Shown here in pieces: positions 1 through 6,280 of a stretch of 7,005 nucleotides of DNA. The notes under the pieces were generated by a model. The model ran no database searches. It saw nothing but the letters and a program-made list of their open reading frames with translations, and had not been told where the DNA came from. Positions within the stretch are counted from its first letter, which is position 1; every line of letters starts with the position of its first letter. The DNA is from CAYTLQ01 sp964438715. GTDB taxonomy: Bacteria > Bacteroidota > Ignavibacteria > Ignavibacteriales > Ignavibacteriaceae. The stretch spans positions 1-7,005 of the forward strand of contig CAYTLQ010000038.1 in assembly GCA_964438715.1 (NCBI GenBank), written 5' to 3'. The translations under genes were made by a program, and so were the position numbers.

Positions 1-216
1 GGAAAAACCTTTGCTCTGCAATCTCCTGTACACCAGTTTTCCGAATCCGAAACAATAGAAAATGGTATTTTTATTTGTTTCAGAGTTGCGGTGAAAATAG
101 AAAACTCGGATTCGCTAAAATTGTTTTTCGCCAGAAAGAGTAAAACTCTCTTTTTCGTCAATAGTAAGATTTTCTTAAAATACTTTGAAAATATAATAAA
201 CAAACACATTTTCTAA
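1..216. other. Left-edge segment open on both strands; possible truncated ORF, unassigned
   Basis: A plus-strand frame is open from base 1 to a TAA at 214-216 (71 codons). On the minus strand an ATG at 209-207 begins a frame that stays open to the left edge (about 69 codons, starting MCLFIIFSKYFKK). A second plus frame is open to a TAA at 141-143. Since several overlapping frames are open, openness alone does not show coding. Purine bias at codon position 1 is similar in the two longest frames and does not separate them. The minus-strand ATG has no convincing ribosome binding site. I recognise no protein family in any frame. It could be the end of an upstream gene, the start of a divergent gene, or non-coding DNA. 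Confidence 0.2.
42..114. repeat. Spaced inverted repeat, 9-bp perfect arms
   Basis: CGAATCCGA at 42-50 is the exact reverse complement of TCGGATTCG at 106-114, with a 55-base spacer. Runs of T outside the left arm and A outside the right arm extend the symmetry imperfectly. It lies in the unassigned left-edge segment. A spaced operator pair, a long-loop hairpin or chance are all possible; nothing ties it to a function. Confidence 0.35.
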
Positions 217-495
217 CGGGAGTAAATCTGGTATTATTTTTTTGTAAACTTATAGCCAGAATAATTTTTGTGTTTTTTCGCAATCTGAAATTCATTAAAA
301 ATTATTACTTTGGCATCCTGAATGTATATTCTGTAGCGAATGATGGGGAAAAAAATTAAAAATCGTGAAAAATTATAATCTGGTTTTAGAGATTTTTTTT
401 TCTTGTTATTTTGCTGTTCAGAAGGAAAAAGTTTTATAGTTTATTGGTAAAGCTATAAAATAGGATGAACTAAAATGAATTAAAGGAGAAAGGCA
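217..495 (+). promoter_or_regulatory. AT-rich upstream/leader region of the OmpA-family gene
   Basis: These ~280 bases separate the unresolved left-edge ORFs from the OmpA-family start and contain no plausible coding frame. The sequence is very AT-rich with long T and A runs. It ends in a well-formed hairpin (432-460) and a good Shine-Dalgarno sequence, AGGAG at 484-488, seven bases before the ATG at 496. The promoter of the OmpA-family gene presumably lies here, but I could not find an unambiguous -35/-10 pair. Confidence 0.5.
432..460 (+). promoter_or_regulatory. Leader hairpin upstream of the OmpA-family gene
   Basis: TTTTATAGTTTA (432-443) can pair with TAAA (448-451) and CTATAAAA (453-460), leaving a TTGG loop (444-447) and one bulged G at 452. 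That gives a 12-base-pair, mostly A/U stem. It ends 35 bases before the start codon and leaves the Shine-Dalgarno sequence outside the stem. On RNA it could protect the 5' end of an abundant outer membrane protein mRNA, as known for enterobacterial ompA; on DNA it could be a dyad operator. Both roles are inference. Confidence 0.4.
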
Positions 496-1659
496 ATGAA
501 AAAAAAATTCGTACTCGTTGGGGTGCTGCTTCTTAGTCAGTTGGTTATGGCACAATACAGTACATTTACGGATGGGTGGTCTCTGGGGTTTGGAATAACC
601 TCGCCGAGGTGGATGAGTGATGCCTCAGCAGAATTCTTTAATTTTGGCGGTCATGTGTTCGTACAAAGAGATCTCACAGAAAAACATTCAATGCGGGGAG
701 GGCTTTCGTTTCTTTCATTCGATGCAAGCGGTACTGACATTACTAACAATACTTTCAGTCTCGATTTAGGTTATACATATAAATTTGAGCCTTGTGGCCC
801 ATTTAAAATGTATTTTGGCATGGGTTTTGGCCTGACATATTATACCTTGAAAGGGGTTCCCGGTGAGAAGGATAAAAATGTTTTTGGCGAAATATCGGCC
901 AACTTTATTTTGGGATCGTTATACCGGATTAGTGATGAATGGGATCTGCGCGGTGAATTTGGACAGTATAACCTTTCTACCGATGGACATGATGGAATAA
1001 AAGGAGCAAATGGTGGATTCTTCGGCGGAGTGCTTGATACCTACATTGCTTTGATGGTTGGCGCTAATTATTACTGGGAGCGGGGTGAGCCATCGAAAAT
1101 ATGTGATTACCTTCCTGAAGGTATGAGCTCGGGCACCACAGTAATTAATAACAGCAGTGTGGATGTTGATTATGACAGAATCCAAAAAATGATTGATGAT
1201 GCAAAATCAGCACCTGCTCAGATAGATTATGCCAGAATAGAAGAAATATTTAACCGTAAAATCGGTGAGATGCAAAAATCTTCCGGTGATAAAACACCAT
1301 ATACTTATGATTCACGCGCCGGCGAAATTGCGTTTGTTGGCATAAACTTCAATATAAATGATGCTTCAATACTGCAGGATAACTATCCGATTCTTGCGCA
1401 AGTTGCTATGACACTTTTATCAAATCCGGAAATTCAACTAGAGATTCATGGTCATACCGATAGCTCTGGATCTGAACAGGCAAACAAAATATTATCGAGT
1501 AAACGAGCTGAAAATGTAAAAAATTATCTGGTATCCAAAGGAGTAAGTGCCTCCCGTCTTAGTGTTTATTCCCATGGCTCTTCAATGCCGGTTGCAGATA
1601 ATAATTCCGAAGATGGCAGAGCTCTTAATCGTCGTGTTGACTTTAAAGTGAAGAAATAA
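496..1659 (+). CDS. OmpA-family outer membrane protein with peptidoglycan-binding C-terminal domain
   Basis: A 387-residue outer membrane protein predicted to link the outer membrane to peptidoglycan. Residues 1-19 form a signal peptide (KKK, hydrophobic core, cleavage probably at LVMA|QYS). Residues ~25-195 are rich in alternating aromatic and glycine segments, as expected for a small eight-stranded beta-barrel. A linker (~210-268) follows, and residues ~275-387 are an OmpA/MotB/Pal-type domain. Key peptidoglycan-binding positions are visible: D322 in GHTDSSG, N330, R337 in LSSKRA, and the late LNRRVDF motif. Two cysteines (C100, C203) might form a disulfide. The ATG at 496 has AGGAG seven bases upstream, and the gene ends just before a strong terminator, so it is probably monocistronic. 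Barrel sequences diverge quickly, so the specific role (porin or structural) is open. The family assignment is secure. Confidence 0.93.
   Translation: MKKKFVLVGVLLLSQLVMAQYSTFTDGWSLGFGITSPRWMSDASAEFFNFGGHVFVQRDLTEKHSMRGGLSFLSFDASGTDITNNTFSLDLGYTYKFEPCGPFKMYFGMGFGLTYYTLKGVPGEKDKNVFGEISANFILGSLYRISDEWDLRGEFGQYNLSTDGHDGIKGANGGFFGGVLDTYIALMVGANYYWERGEPSKICDYLPEGMSSGTTVINNSSVDVDYDRIQKMIDDAKSAPAQIDYARIEEIFNRKIGEMQKSSGDKTPYTYDSRAGEIAFVGINFNINDASILQDNYPILAQVAMTLLSNPEIQLEIHGHTDSSGSEQANKILSSKRAENVKNYLVSKGVSASRLSVYSHGSSMPVADNNSEDGRALNRRVDFKVKK
1165..1251 (+). repeat. Imperfect 57-base repeat (two 30-base copies) in the OmpA linker
   Basis: The 30-base copies at 1165-1194 and 1222-1251 are offset by exactly 57 bases (19 codons). 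The core GATTATGaCAGAAT versus GATTATGcCAGAAT matches at 13 of 14 bases. In protein they give VDYDRIQKMI (from residue 224) and IDYARIEEIF (from residue 243). Both are charged, helix-prone stretches between the barrel and the peptidoglycan-binding domain, so they look like a duplicated linker module. Confidence 0.55.
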
Positions 1660-1678
1660 GATGTTTGCAATAAATATG

Positions 1679-1707
1679 AAAGCCGGCTTCGTGCCGGCTT
1701 TTTTTTT
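1679..1707 (+). terminator. Rho-independent terminator of the OmpA-family gene
   Basis: AAAGCCGGC (1679-1687) pairs perfectly with GCCGGCTTT (1693-1701) around a TTCGT loop. The right arm merges into nine consecutive T's (1699-1707). The structure starts 19 bases after the stop codon. A GC-rich stem plus U-tract is a textbook intrinsic terminator. Confidence 0.93.
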
Positions 1708-1784
1708 GCCTGATAAGTATAGTTTATGATCTTTTTAGAAACATTAATTAATGCCTATACCTATAAAAATTAATCCCGAATTAA

Positions 1785-1821
1785 ATAAAAATGCCGCCAA
1801 AGTGTTTAATACAGGGGCGGC
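1785..1821 (-). terminator. Probable terminator of the minus-strand operon
   Basis: Read on the minus strand, GCCGCC (1821-1816) pairs with GGCGGC (1798-1793). The 17-base interval can form a small inner TGT/ACA stem. A T-rich tail (ATTTTTATTT) follows at about 1792-1783. It lies 22 bases beyond the stop of the GH13 gene. The loop is longer than ideal, so it is weaker than the facing terminator, but its position and U-rich tail support the call. Confidence 0.65.
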
Positions 1822-1843
1822 TGTGAAAAGTACTTTCAGTTTA

Positions 1844-4696
1844 TTATTTCAATAAGGTCAGCTTGCGCGACATTGAATAATTTCCCGATTTGATTCTGTA
1901 AATATAAATTCCACTTGGTAAACCGGAGGCATCAAAAATTACACTATGCATACCTGCCGGTTTATATTCATTTACCAGAGTTGCAACCTCTCTGCCAATC
2001 AGGTCGTAAACTTTCAATGTTGTAATTCCTGCCGATTCAGACTGCGGGATAGTGTACTCGATTGTTGTAACAGGGTTGAACGGATTTGGGTAATTTTGCA
2101 ACAGCTCGTATTCTTCAGGCAATTCCGATGTAATGATTTCACCCTCGGTATTGCTGAGAATGTCCGGTTCCGGGGCTGGTAATTTTACGCTGGTATAAAT
2201 TTTAAATTCTCCTGCATTAAGGGTAACAGGAGCAGTAGTGTTTGAGACGGATATACTATCACCGGCAAAGAAATCGTACCAGGTGCCCGTTGAATGAAAT
2301 CCCGGATTTATATTCTGTGTAACAACATCAAAGTTGCCAATAATTATTACATTCATAGAAGAATGCGTTAGGACAATTCGTTTAGTGGAACCACTTGCAT
2401 AAATTTGGAAATTATCAGTACTGAATGCCGGATAATTTTGTTTAAGGTTATTTAGAGCGGCAAAAACCTTATAAAGTTTCTGACGGCGTAAATCGCTGAA
2501 ATAGTCCCAACGGGGAGGTTTATTACTAAGGCGGCAAGCCTCAGTCATGCAAGGGTAGTTGATGCTGTAATCGTAGCCAAGCTCACCAAACTGCCATATC
2601 ATTTTGGGGCCCGGAACAGTAAGGAAAAACGCTGCGGCAAGCTTCATTCTGTTGAGAGCAATATTCATGTTTTTAATATTGTATGATCCATAGGAATTGC
2701 CATACTGAAGATTTTTATACATTAATCGCTCTTCATCGTGGCTTTCCATATAACCAATAACATGAGGATACTGCCATCCACGGTTTTTATAGGAAATCCA
2801 TGAAAAGTCCGATTTATTATTATCATGCCATCCCATTGCCGCCTCGCTGTACTGGCTATTCATTTTACCCCATAACATCATTCCATAATTAGCAAGCACA
2901 GTTTCTTCACTGTTATCGGCAAAATGTTCCATAATGCAGTAAGCAGTGGGGTCAACCTGCCAGATTTTATCACACATTCGTTTTAATATATTAATGCGAG
3001 ACTGATCATACTGTCCCCAGAGGCCCACATTACCCCCACTGTAGAAATTAGTAAAGCCCTTACTAAGGTCGAATCGGTAACCATCGATTTTATACTCTGT
3101 TAACCAAAATTTTGTCACCCTGTCAACAAAATCTTTGGTAGCCTGCGATTCATGATTGAAGTCATTGAATACGCTATACGGATGCGGGGCAGAAATATTG
3201 AGCCACGGGTTATTTGATGCAGGCCGGTTATTTGCAGCATCCCAGTATAAGCGTGCGAGCGGACTATTGCCCGTAGTGTGGTTTAATACAATATCAAGTA
3301 TTACCGCTATGCCATTCATGTGACATTTATCTATTAAAGCTTTAAGATCATTTTTTGTACCGTAATATTTATCGGGGGCAAAGAAAAATGATGGATTGTA
3401 GCCCCAACTTTCATTACCGTCAAATTCCATGACAGGCATAAGTTGAATTGCATTAATACCTAATGATTTGAGATATTTCAAAGTATCGCTCACAAATTTG
3501 TACAGATGTGAGGTAGAAAAATCTCTCAGCAGTATTTCGTAAATAACAAGTTTTTCTTTCGGTGGTCTTACATAACCCGTTGCCTGCCAGTTATATGAAG
3601 ACTGTCCTGTTTGTAATACGCCAACAATCTGACTGGTTTTTGTAGTTGGATACGGCTTTAAATTTGGGTATGTAGCGCTGTTAATATATTTGTCATTCCA
3701 TGGATCGAGTACTTTTTCCACATACGGATCAGTTACTCGTAAAGTGCCGTCAACATAATACTGAAAACCATACTCAGTTCCGGGTGAAAGATTGTTTATA
3801 GTGAGCCACCATCTGTTTCCGTCAGGTGTCTTATACATATAGTAGGCCGGATCAATTTCCCAATTGTTAAAGTCGCCAATAACATAGATGAATTCTTTTC
3901 CGGGTGCGTAGAGAGACAAGGTAACCGAAGTAACATTATTATAATTAATGCCATCAATTATATTTGCCGGAAGCGCCTGAACAGGAGCAGGAGGTCTTAC
4001 AGTAATGTAAATTGAATCAGCTTTAGTGGTGGTTCCGTTCCCGGCAACGGCTTTAATCCACTTTCTCCCTGTAGATGTTGGGGTATAATTATATGAGAGT
4101 GAAGTTGAAGAGGAATTACCGACAAGAACACCATCTACATACAATTGAAGAGAGGTGGAAAAAGCAGATTGAGCCTCTATTTGAACGGACTGCGAAGTAG
4201 TCATAATGTAGGGCAGTTCATTAGGTAATGTAACTGCTACATTAAGACCCGAATTAGAAAGTGTGAGAAAAATATCACCGCCTTCAGCGGTTTTTCCTTC
4301 CTTATATGGTGCGGCAGAACTGCGAAATACGAAAGCGATTTTTAGTATCTGTTCATTACCAGGAACACCATAAAAACTTCTTACTGAAGGTTTAATTTTA
4401 AACTGATAAAGGTCTGTACCAATTCGTGTAAGTTTTGTTTCCGGTGTATTTACTCCCCAATTGGTTTTTACATATTTCCAATCTGAACTGCTTGTGCTTA
4501 GATTCGTAATCACTCCTGTGTGCGCATATACATCTCCGGTATATCCGGCAAGGCCTCCATTACCAAGTGTAGCGTTGAAAGTGACGGTGACAGAATCGGA
4601 GGATGTTACAAAGTATGGCGTCCAGGTAATTTGTGCCCGTGTTGTTAATGCTGTAAGTATGAGTAAGAGAAATATGTGAAATCGTTTGTAAACCAT
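1844..4696 (-). CDS. Secreted GH13 alpha-amylase-family glycosidase with T9SS sorting domain
   Basis: A 950-residue exported enzyme predicted to cleave or rearrange alpha-glucans outside the cell. In order: signal peptide (1-~21, ending TTRAQ); N-terminal beta-sandwich of the kind seen on Bacteroidota GH13 proteins (~24-146); Ig-like module (~155-234); CBM48/isoamylase-type domain with VIGDFNNW (~250-335); GH13 catalytic barrel (~380-760); C-terminal beta-domain (~765-838); and a T9SS type A sorting domain (~866-950, NYPNPFNP to GIYIYRIKSG). The four conserved GH13 regions are visible: DIVLNH (468-473), GYRFDLSKG with nucleophile D543, MEHF with acid/base E590, and ESHDEE with D654. Substrate specificity cannot be read from this. 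AAAGGA (4710-4705) lies eight bases before the ATG. The gene follows the nuclease gene by 26 bases and ends in tandem TAA stops. Confidence 0.95.
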   Translation of the reverse strand: MVYKRFHIFLLLILTALTTRAQITWTPYFVTSSDSVTVTFNATLGNGGLAGYTGDVYAHTGVITNLSTSSSDWKYVKTNWGVNTPETKLTRIGTDLYQFKIKPSVRSFYGVPGNEQILKIAFVFRSSAAPYKEGKTAEGGDIFLTLSNSGLNVAVTLPNELPYIMTTSQSVQIEAQSAFSTSLQLYVDGVLVGNSSSTSLSYNYTPTSTGRKWIKAVAGNGTTTKADSIYITVRPPAPVQALPANIIDGINYNNVTSVTLSLYAPGKEFIYVIGDFNNWEIDPAYYMYKTPDGNRWWLTINNLSPGTEYGFQYYVDGTLRVTDPYVEKVLDPWNDKYINSATYPNLKPYPTTKTSQIVGVLQTGQSSYNWQATGYVRPPKEKLVIYEILLRDFSTSHLYKFVSDTLKYLKSLGINAIQLMPVMEFDGNESWGYNPSFFFAPDKYYGTKNDLKALIDKCHMNGIAVILDIVLNHTTGNSPLARLYWDAANNRPASNNPWLNISAPHPYSVFNDFNHESQATKDFVDRVTKFWLTEYKIDGYRFDLSKGFTNFYSGGNVGLWGQYDQSRINILKRMCDKIWQVDPTAYCIMEHFADNSEETVLANYGMMLWGKMNSQYSEAAMGWHDNNKSDFSWISYKNRGWQYPHVIGYMESHDEERLMYKNLQYGNSYGSYNIKNMNIALNRMKLAAAFFLTVPGPKMIWQFGELGYDYSINYPCMTEACRLSNKPPRWDYFSDLRRQKLYKVFAALNNLKQNYPAFSTDNFQIYASGSTKRIVLTHSSMNVIIIGNFDVVTQNINPGFHSTGTWYDFFAGDSISVSNTTAPVTLNAGEFKIYTSVKLPAPEPDILSNTEGEIITSELPEEYELLQNYPNPFNPVTTIEYTIPQSESAGITTLKVYDLIGREVATLVNEYKPAGMHSVIFDASGLPSGIYIYRIKSGNYSMSRKLTLLK

Positions 4697-4704
4697 TCGT
4701 AGTA

Positions 4705-4710
4705 TCCTTT
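4705..4710 (-). promoter_or_regulatory. Ribosome binding site of the GH13 gene
   Basis: AAAGGA on the minus strand, eight bases before the ATG at 4696, supports that start. It lies in the 26-base spacer after the nuclease gene. That spacer holds no terminator, consistent with co-transcription. Confidence 0.6.
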
Positions 4711-4722
4711 ATTTGTAAATTC

Positions 4723-5562
4723 TTAATGGGACTGCAAGCCGGAAAATTTTGAAATATCGGGCTTGCCAGCCTCCTGCCAGGCTGATAAGTATAACGAAGC
4801 TAATGAACTTACTGCATTGTTCAGAAGCATAATAGTTATATTTTTTGTGTAAAACCAGAGTATTTTATAGTATGTCTCATTGTACTCTTTCCCGCTTTCA
4901 TTGTAAGCAATTTTATCTGCTTCAAATATTACCGGATAGAGAAAATGAGTTGATTCGATAAATTTCGAAGAAAATGATAAACAATCATTCATTGGCACAA
5001 TTTGCCCTGCAATAACACTGCTTGAAATAAATGAAAAATATTTCTCAACCATTATCGACTCATATCGTGCATGGATGCCTTTTTGTCCGGTAAGCTGACC
5101 ATTATAATTGAGTATCGTATGCATTGGCTGATGTGCATCTGCAACATAATGTGCAAGATCTGCCATCATTTGTTGTGATGTTTTAGCATCTCCCGAACGA
5201 AGAGCGTTAACAAGATTTTTGTATGACTCCTCAATTGCCCATGGGAGTATCCCTTGTCTCTCAATTTCAACAGGAGAATATATTTTCTGAAGAGAATCTC
5301 TGTTATATATCATTTCAGCAGTACGAAACTCCCTGTAGAAATCAATATCTATATAATGTCGGGGAGCCTCTCCTTTGGTGGTATCTCTTCTCGTATCCGG
5401 ATCGGTTGAATGAGCGACAACATAGGATTTCCAATTTAACAAATTACTCATTTCCCCCGGAAGCGATAGAAAAGCCCTTTCAGCAATAAGTTTGTGTCCT
5501 TCTTCTCCCCAACCGAACATATTGCCGGCGGTAATAATAAATACTAAGAAAAAGATCCTCAT
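4723..5562 (-). CDS. Exported S1/P1-family zinc nuclease / phospholipase C-like protein
   Basis: A 279-residue protein of the S1/P1 nuclease superfamily: zinc-dependent phosphodiesterases that cut single-stranded nucleic acids or, in related members, phospholipids. A 17-residue signal peptide ends NMFG, so cleavage would expose W18 as the mature N-terminus. In P1 nuclease this residue binds zinc through its amino and carbonyl groups. The likely zinc ligands are all present by motif alignment with P1: W18 and H23 (WGEEGH), D54 or D56 (STDPD), H69 (RHYID), H138, D142 and H148 (HYVADAHQPMH), H164 and E168 (HARYE). The last ligand is Glu where P1 has Asp. It lacks a T9SS tail, so it is probably periplasmic or released by another route. 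Its ATG directly abuts the stop of the upstream gene. Nuclease versus phospholipase activity cannot be decided from sequence. Confidence 0.9.
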   Translation of the reverse strand: MRIFFLVFIITAGNMFGWGEEGHKLIAERAFLSLPGEMSNLLNWKSYVVAHSTDPDTRRDTTKGEAPRHYIDIDFYREFRTAEMIYNRDSLQKIYSPVEIERQGILPWAIEESYKNLVNALRSGDAKTSQQMMADLAHYVADAHQPMHTILNYNGQLTGQKGIHARYESIMVEKYFSFISSSVIAGQIVPMNDCLSFSSKFIESTHFLYPVIFEADKIAYNESGKEYNETYYKILWFYTKNITIMLLNNAVSSLASLYLSAWQEAGKPDISKFSGLQSH

Positions 5563-5982
5563 TTATTTTCCGGTAAATTGAATTATTACAGTTCTGTTGC
5601 GCGGGTGGTTATCAAAATCAACTAATACGATCTGCTGCCAGGTACCTAAAAGCAGTTTTCCATTGTAAAACGGAATGGTGAGAGAAGCGCCTTGCAGGGA
5701 TGCTCTCACATGAGAATGCCCATTCCCATCGTGCCATGTATCATCGTGTTTATATCGTATTCCTTCAGGAGCAATTCTCTCAAAAAAAGCAGGATAGTCT
5801 GAAATCAGCCCGGGTTCATACTCAATTGTTGTAATACCGGCGGTAGCACCGGCGATAAACAAAAGCGCTGAACCTTCCTGTAATCCGGATTTTTTCAATT
5901 GATTCTCCACCTGTCCGGTAATGTCACAGATATCGGTGTTACCTTTGGTAGAAACCGTAATTTTTTCGGTTATGATCTGCAA
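5563..5982 (-). CDS. YjbQ/UPF0047 family protein (putative secondary thiamine-phosphate synthase)
   Basis: A 139-residue cytoplasmic protein matching the UPF0047/YjbQ family across its full usual length. Recognisable conserved blocks are GATAGITTIEYEPGL (45-59), YKHDDTWHDGNGHSHVRAS (77-95, with D81, H84, D85, H89 and H91) and LLGTWQQIVLVDFD (111-124). The family is often labelled a secondary thiamine-phosphate synthase because E. coli YjbQ has weak activity of that kind. The physiological role is unsettled and no thiamine gene is nearby. The start is TTG at 5982-5980: there is no in-frame ATG between it and an upstream in-frame stop (6036-6034), and GGAG (5997-5994) lies 11 bases upstream, slightly far. 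It is the first gene of the apparent three-gene minus-strand operon. Confidence 0.9.
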   Translation of the reverse strand: MQIITEKITVSTKGNTDICDITGQVENQLKKSGLQEGSALLFIAGATAGITTIEYEPGLISDYPAFFERIAPEGIRYKHDDTWHDGNGHSHVRASLQGASLTIPFYNGKLLLGTWQQIVLVDFDNHPRNRTVIIQFTGK

Positions 5983-6280
5983 TTTTTTTAAAGCTCCACT
6001 AATAGAACGAAAAGTTACGACCCTCTGCCTGTATTATCAAGGTAAATTGTGGAGAATAAATAATGTCGGAATTTAGGTGAATTTCCTCCGATTAAGAATA
6101 GAAAATGCCTATGAAAAAAATTTAAGATATCGGGAACATTTGAAACTTAGTATAGTATAACAGCTAAGAAAGCAACTATTGTCCCTGCCCGGAAATACCA
6201 ATTGCCGGCACCGGAAAAAGTTGGATGATTCTCTTAACAAGCACTAATTGAATACTATGCCGAGGAAAGGATGGATGGAT
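5983..6280. promoter_or_regulatory. Divergent intergenic region between yjbQ-like and VWA-family genes
   Basis: About 300 bases separate two divergent start codons, so promoters for both transcription units should lie here. I see no coding frame of substance. Notable elements are an imperfect dyad at 6066-6091 (outer arms TCGGA/TCCGA with AATT inside each), the 8-base palindrome TGCCGGCA (6203-6210) and TATAGTATAAC at 6151-6161. The last resembles a -10 box but has no well-spaced -35 partner. No promoter is assigned. Confidence 0.45.
6262..6271 (+). promoter_or_regulatory. Ribosome binding site deciding the VWA-family start
   Basis: GAGGAAAGGA is purine-rich and Shine-Dalgarno-like. AAGGA (6267-6271) is nine bases before the ATG at 6281, and GAGG (6262-6265) is nine bases before the in-frame ATG at 6275. 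It falls inside any longer frame starting from the TTG at 6248 or the ATG at 6257. It therefore favours 6281 (or 6275) as the true start, which also puts the signal peptide at the N-terminus. Confidence 0.6.

Noticed and set aside
134..158. Terminator-like element AGAGT-AAA-ACTCT (137-149) followed by CTTTTTC, right after a plus-frame TAA at 141-143.
   Set aside because: The stem is only five base pairs and AT-rich, the T-run is short, and no real gene is established upstream.
241..270. Possible Bacteroidota-type promoter: TTTG (241-244), 18-base spacer, AATTTTTG (263-270), close to the TTTG/TAnnTTTG consensus.
   Set aside because: The -7 element misses its leading T, the region is so T-rich that near matches are expected, and use of this promoter class in Ignavibacteria-like organisms is uncertain to me.
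919..1185. 88-codon minus-strand frame inside the OmpA-family gene.
   Set aside because: Shadow of a well-supported coding gene; no ribosome binding site and no family resemblance.
1946..2182. 78-codon plus-strand frame opposite the T9SS sorting domain of the GH13 gene; similar ones at 4461-4679, 5223-5489 and, on the minus strand, 6626-6913.
   Set aside because: All lie antisense to clearly coding genes and look like shadow frames with unlikely composition.
6064..6081. Tiny frame ATG TCG GAA TTT AGG TGA preceded by a GGAG-like sequence; possible leader peptide.
   Set aside because: Only five codons, no attenuator-like structure tied to a metabolic gene, and easily explained by chance.
6140..6161. 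TTGAAA (6140-6145) and TATAAC (6156-6161) as a sigma-70-type promoter for the VWA-family gene.
   Set aside because: The spacer is only 10 bases, far too short for a -35/-10 pair.
6248..6280. TTG at 6248, or ATG at 6257, as the start of the VWA-family gene.
   Set aside because: The strong purine-rich ribosome binding site lies inside this extension, and starting at 6281 puts the signal peptide at the N-terminus as expected.
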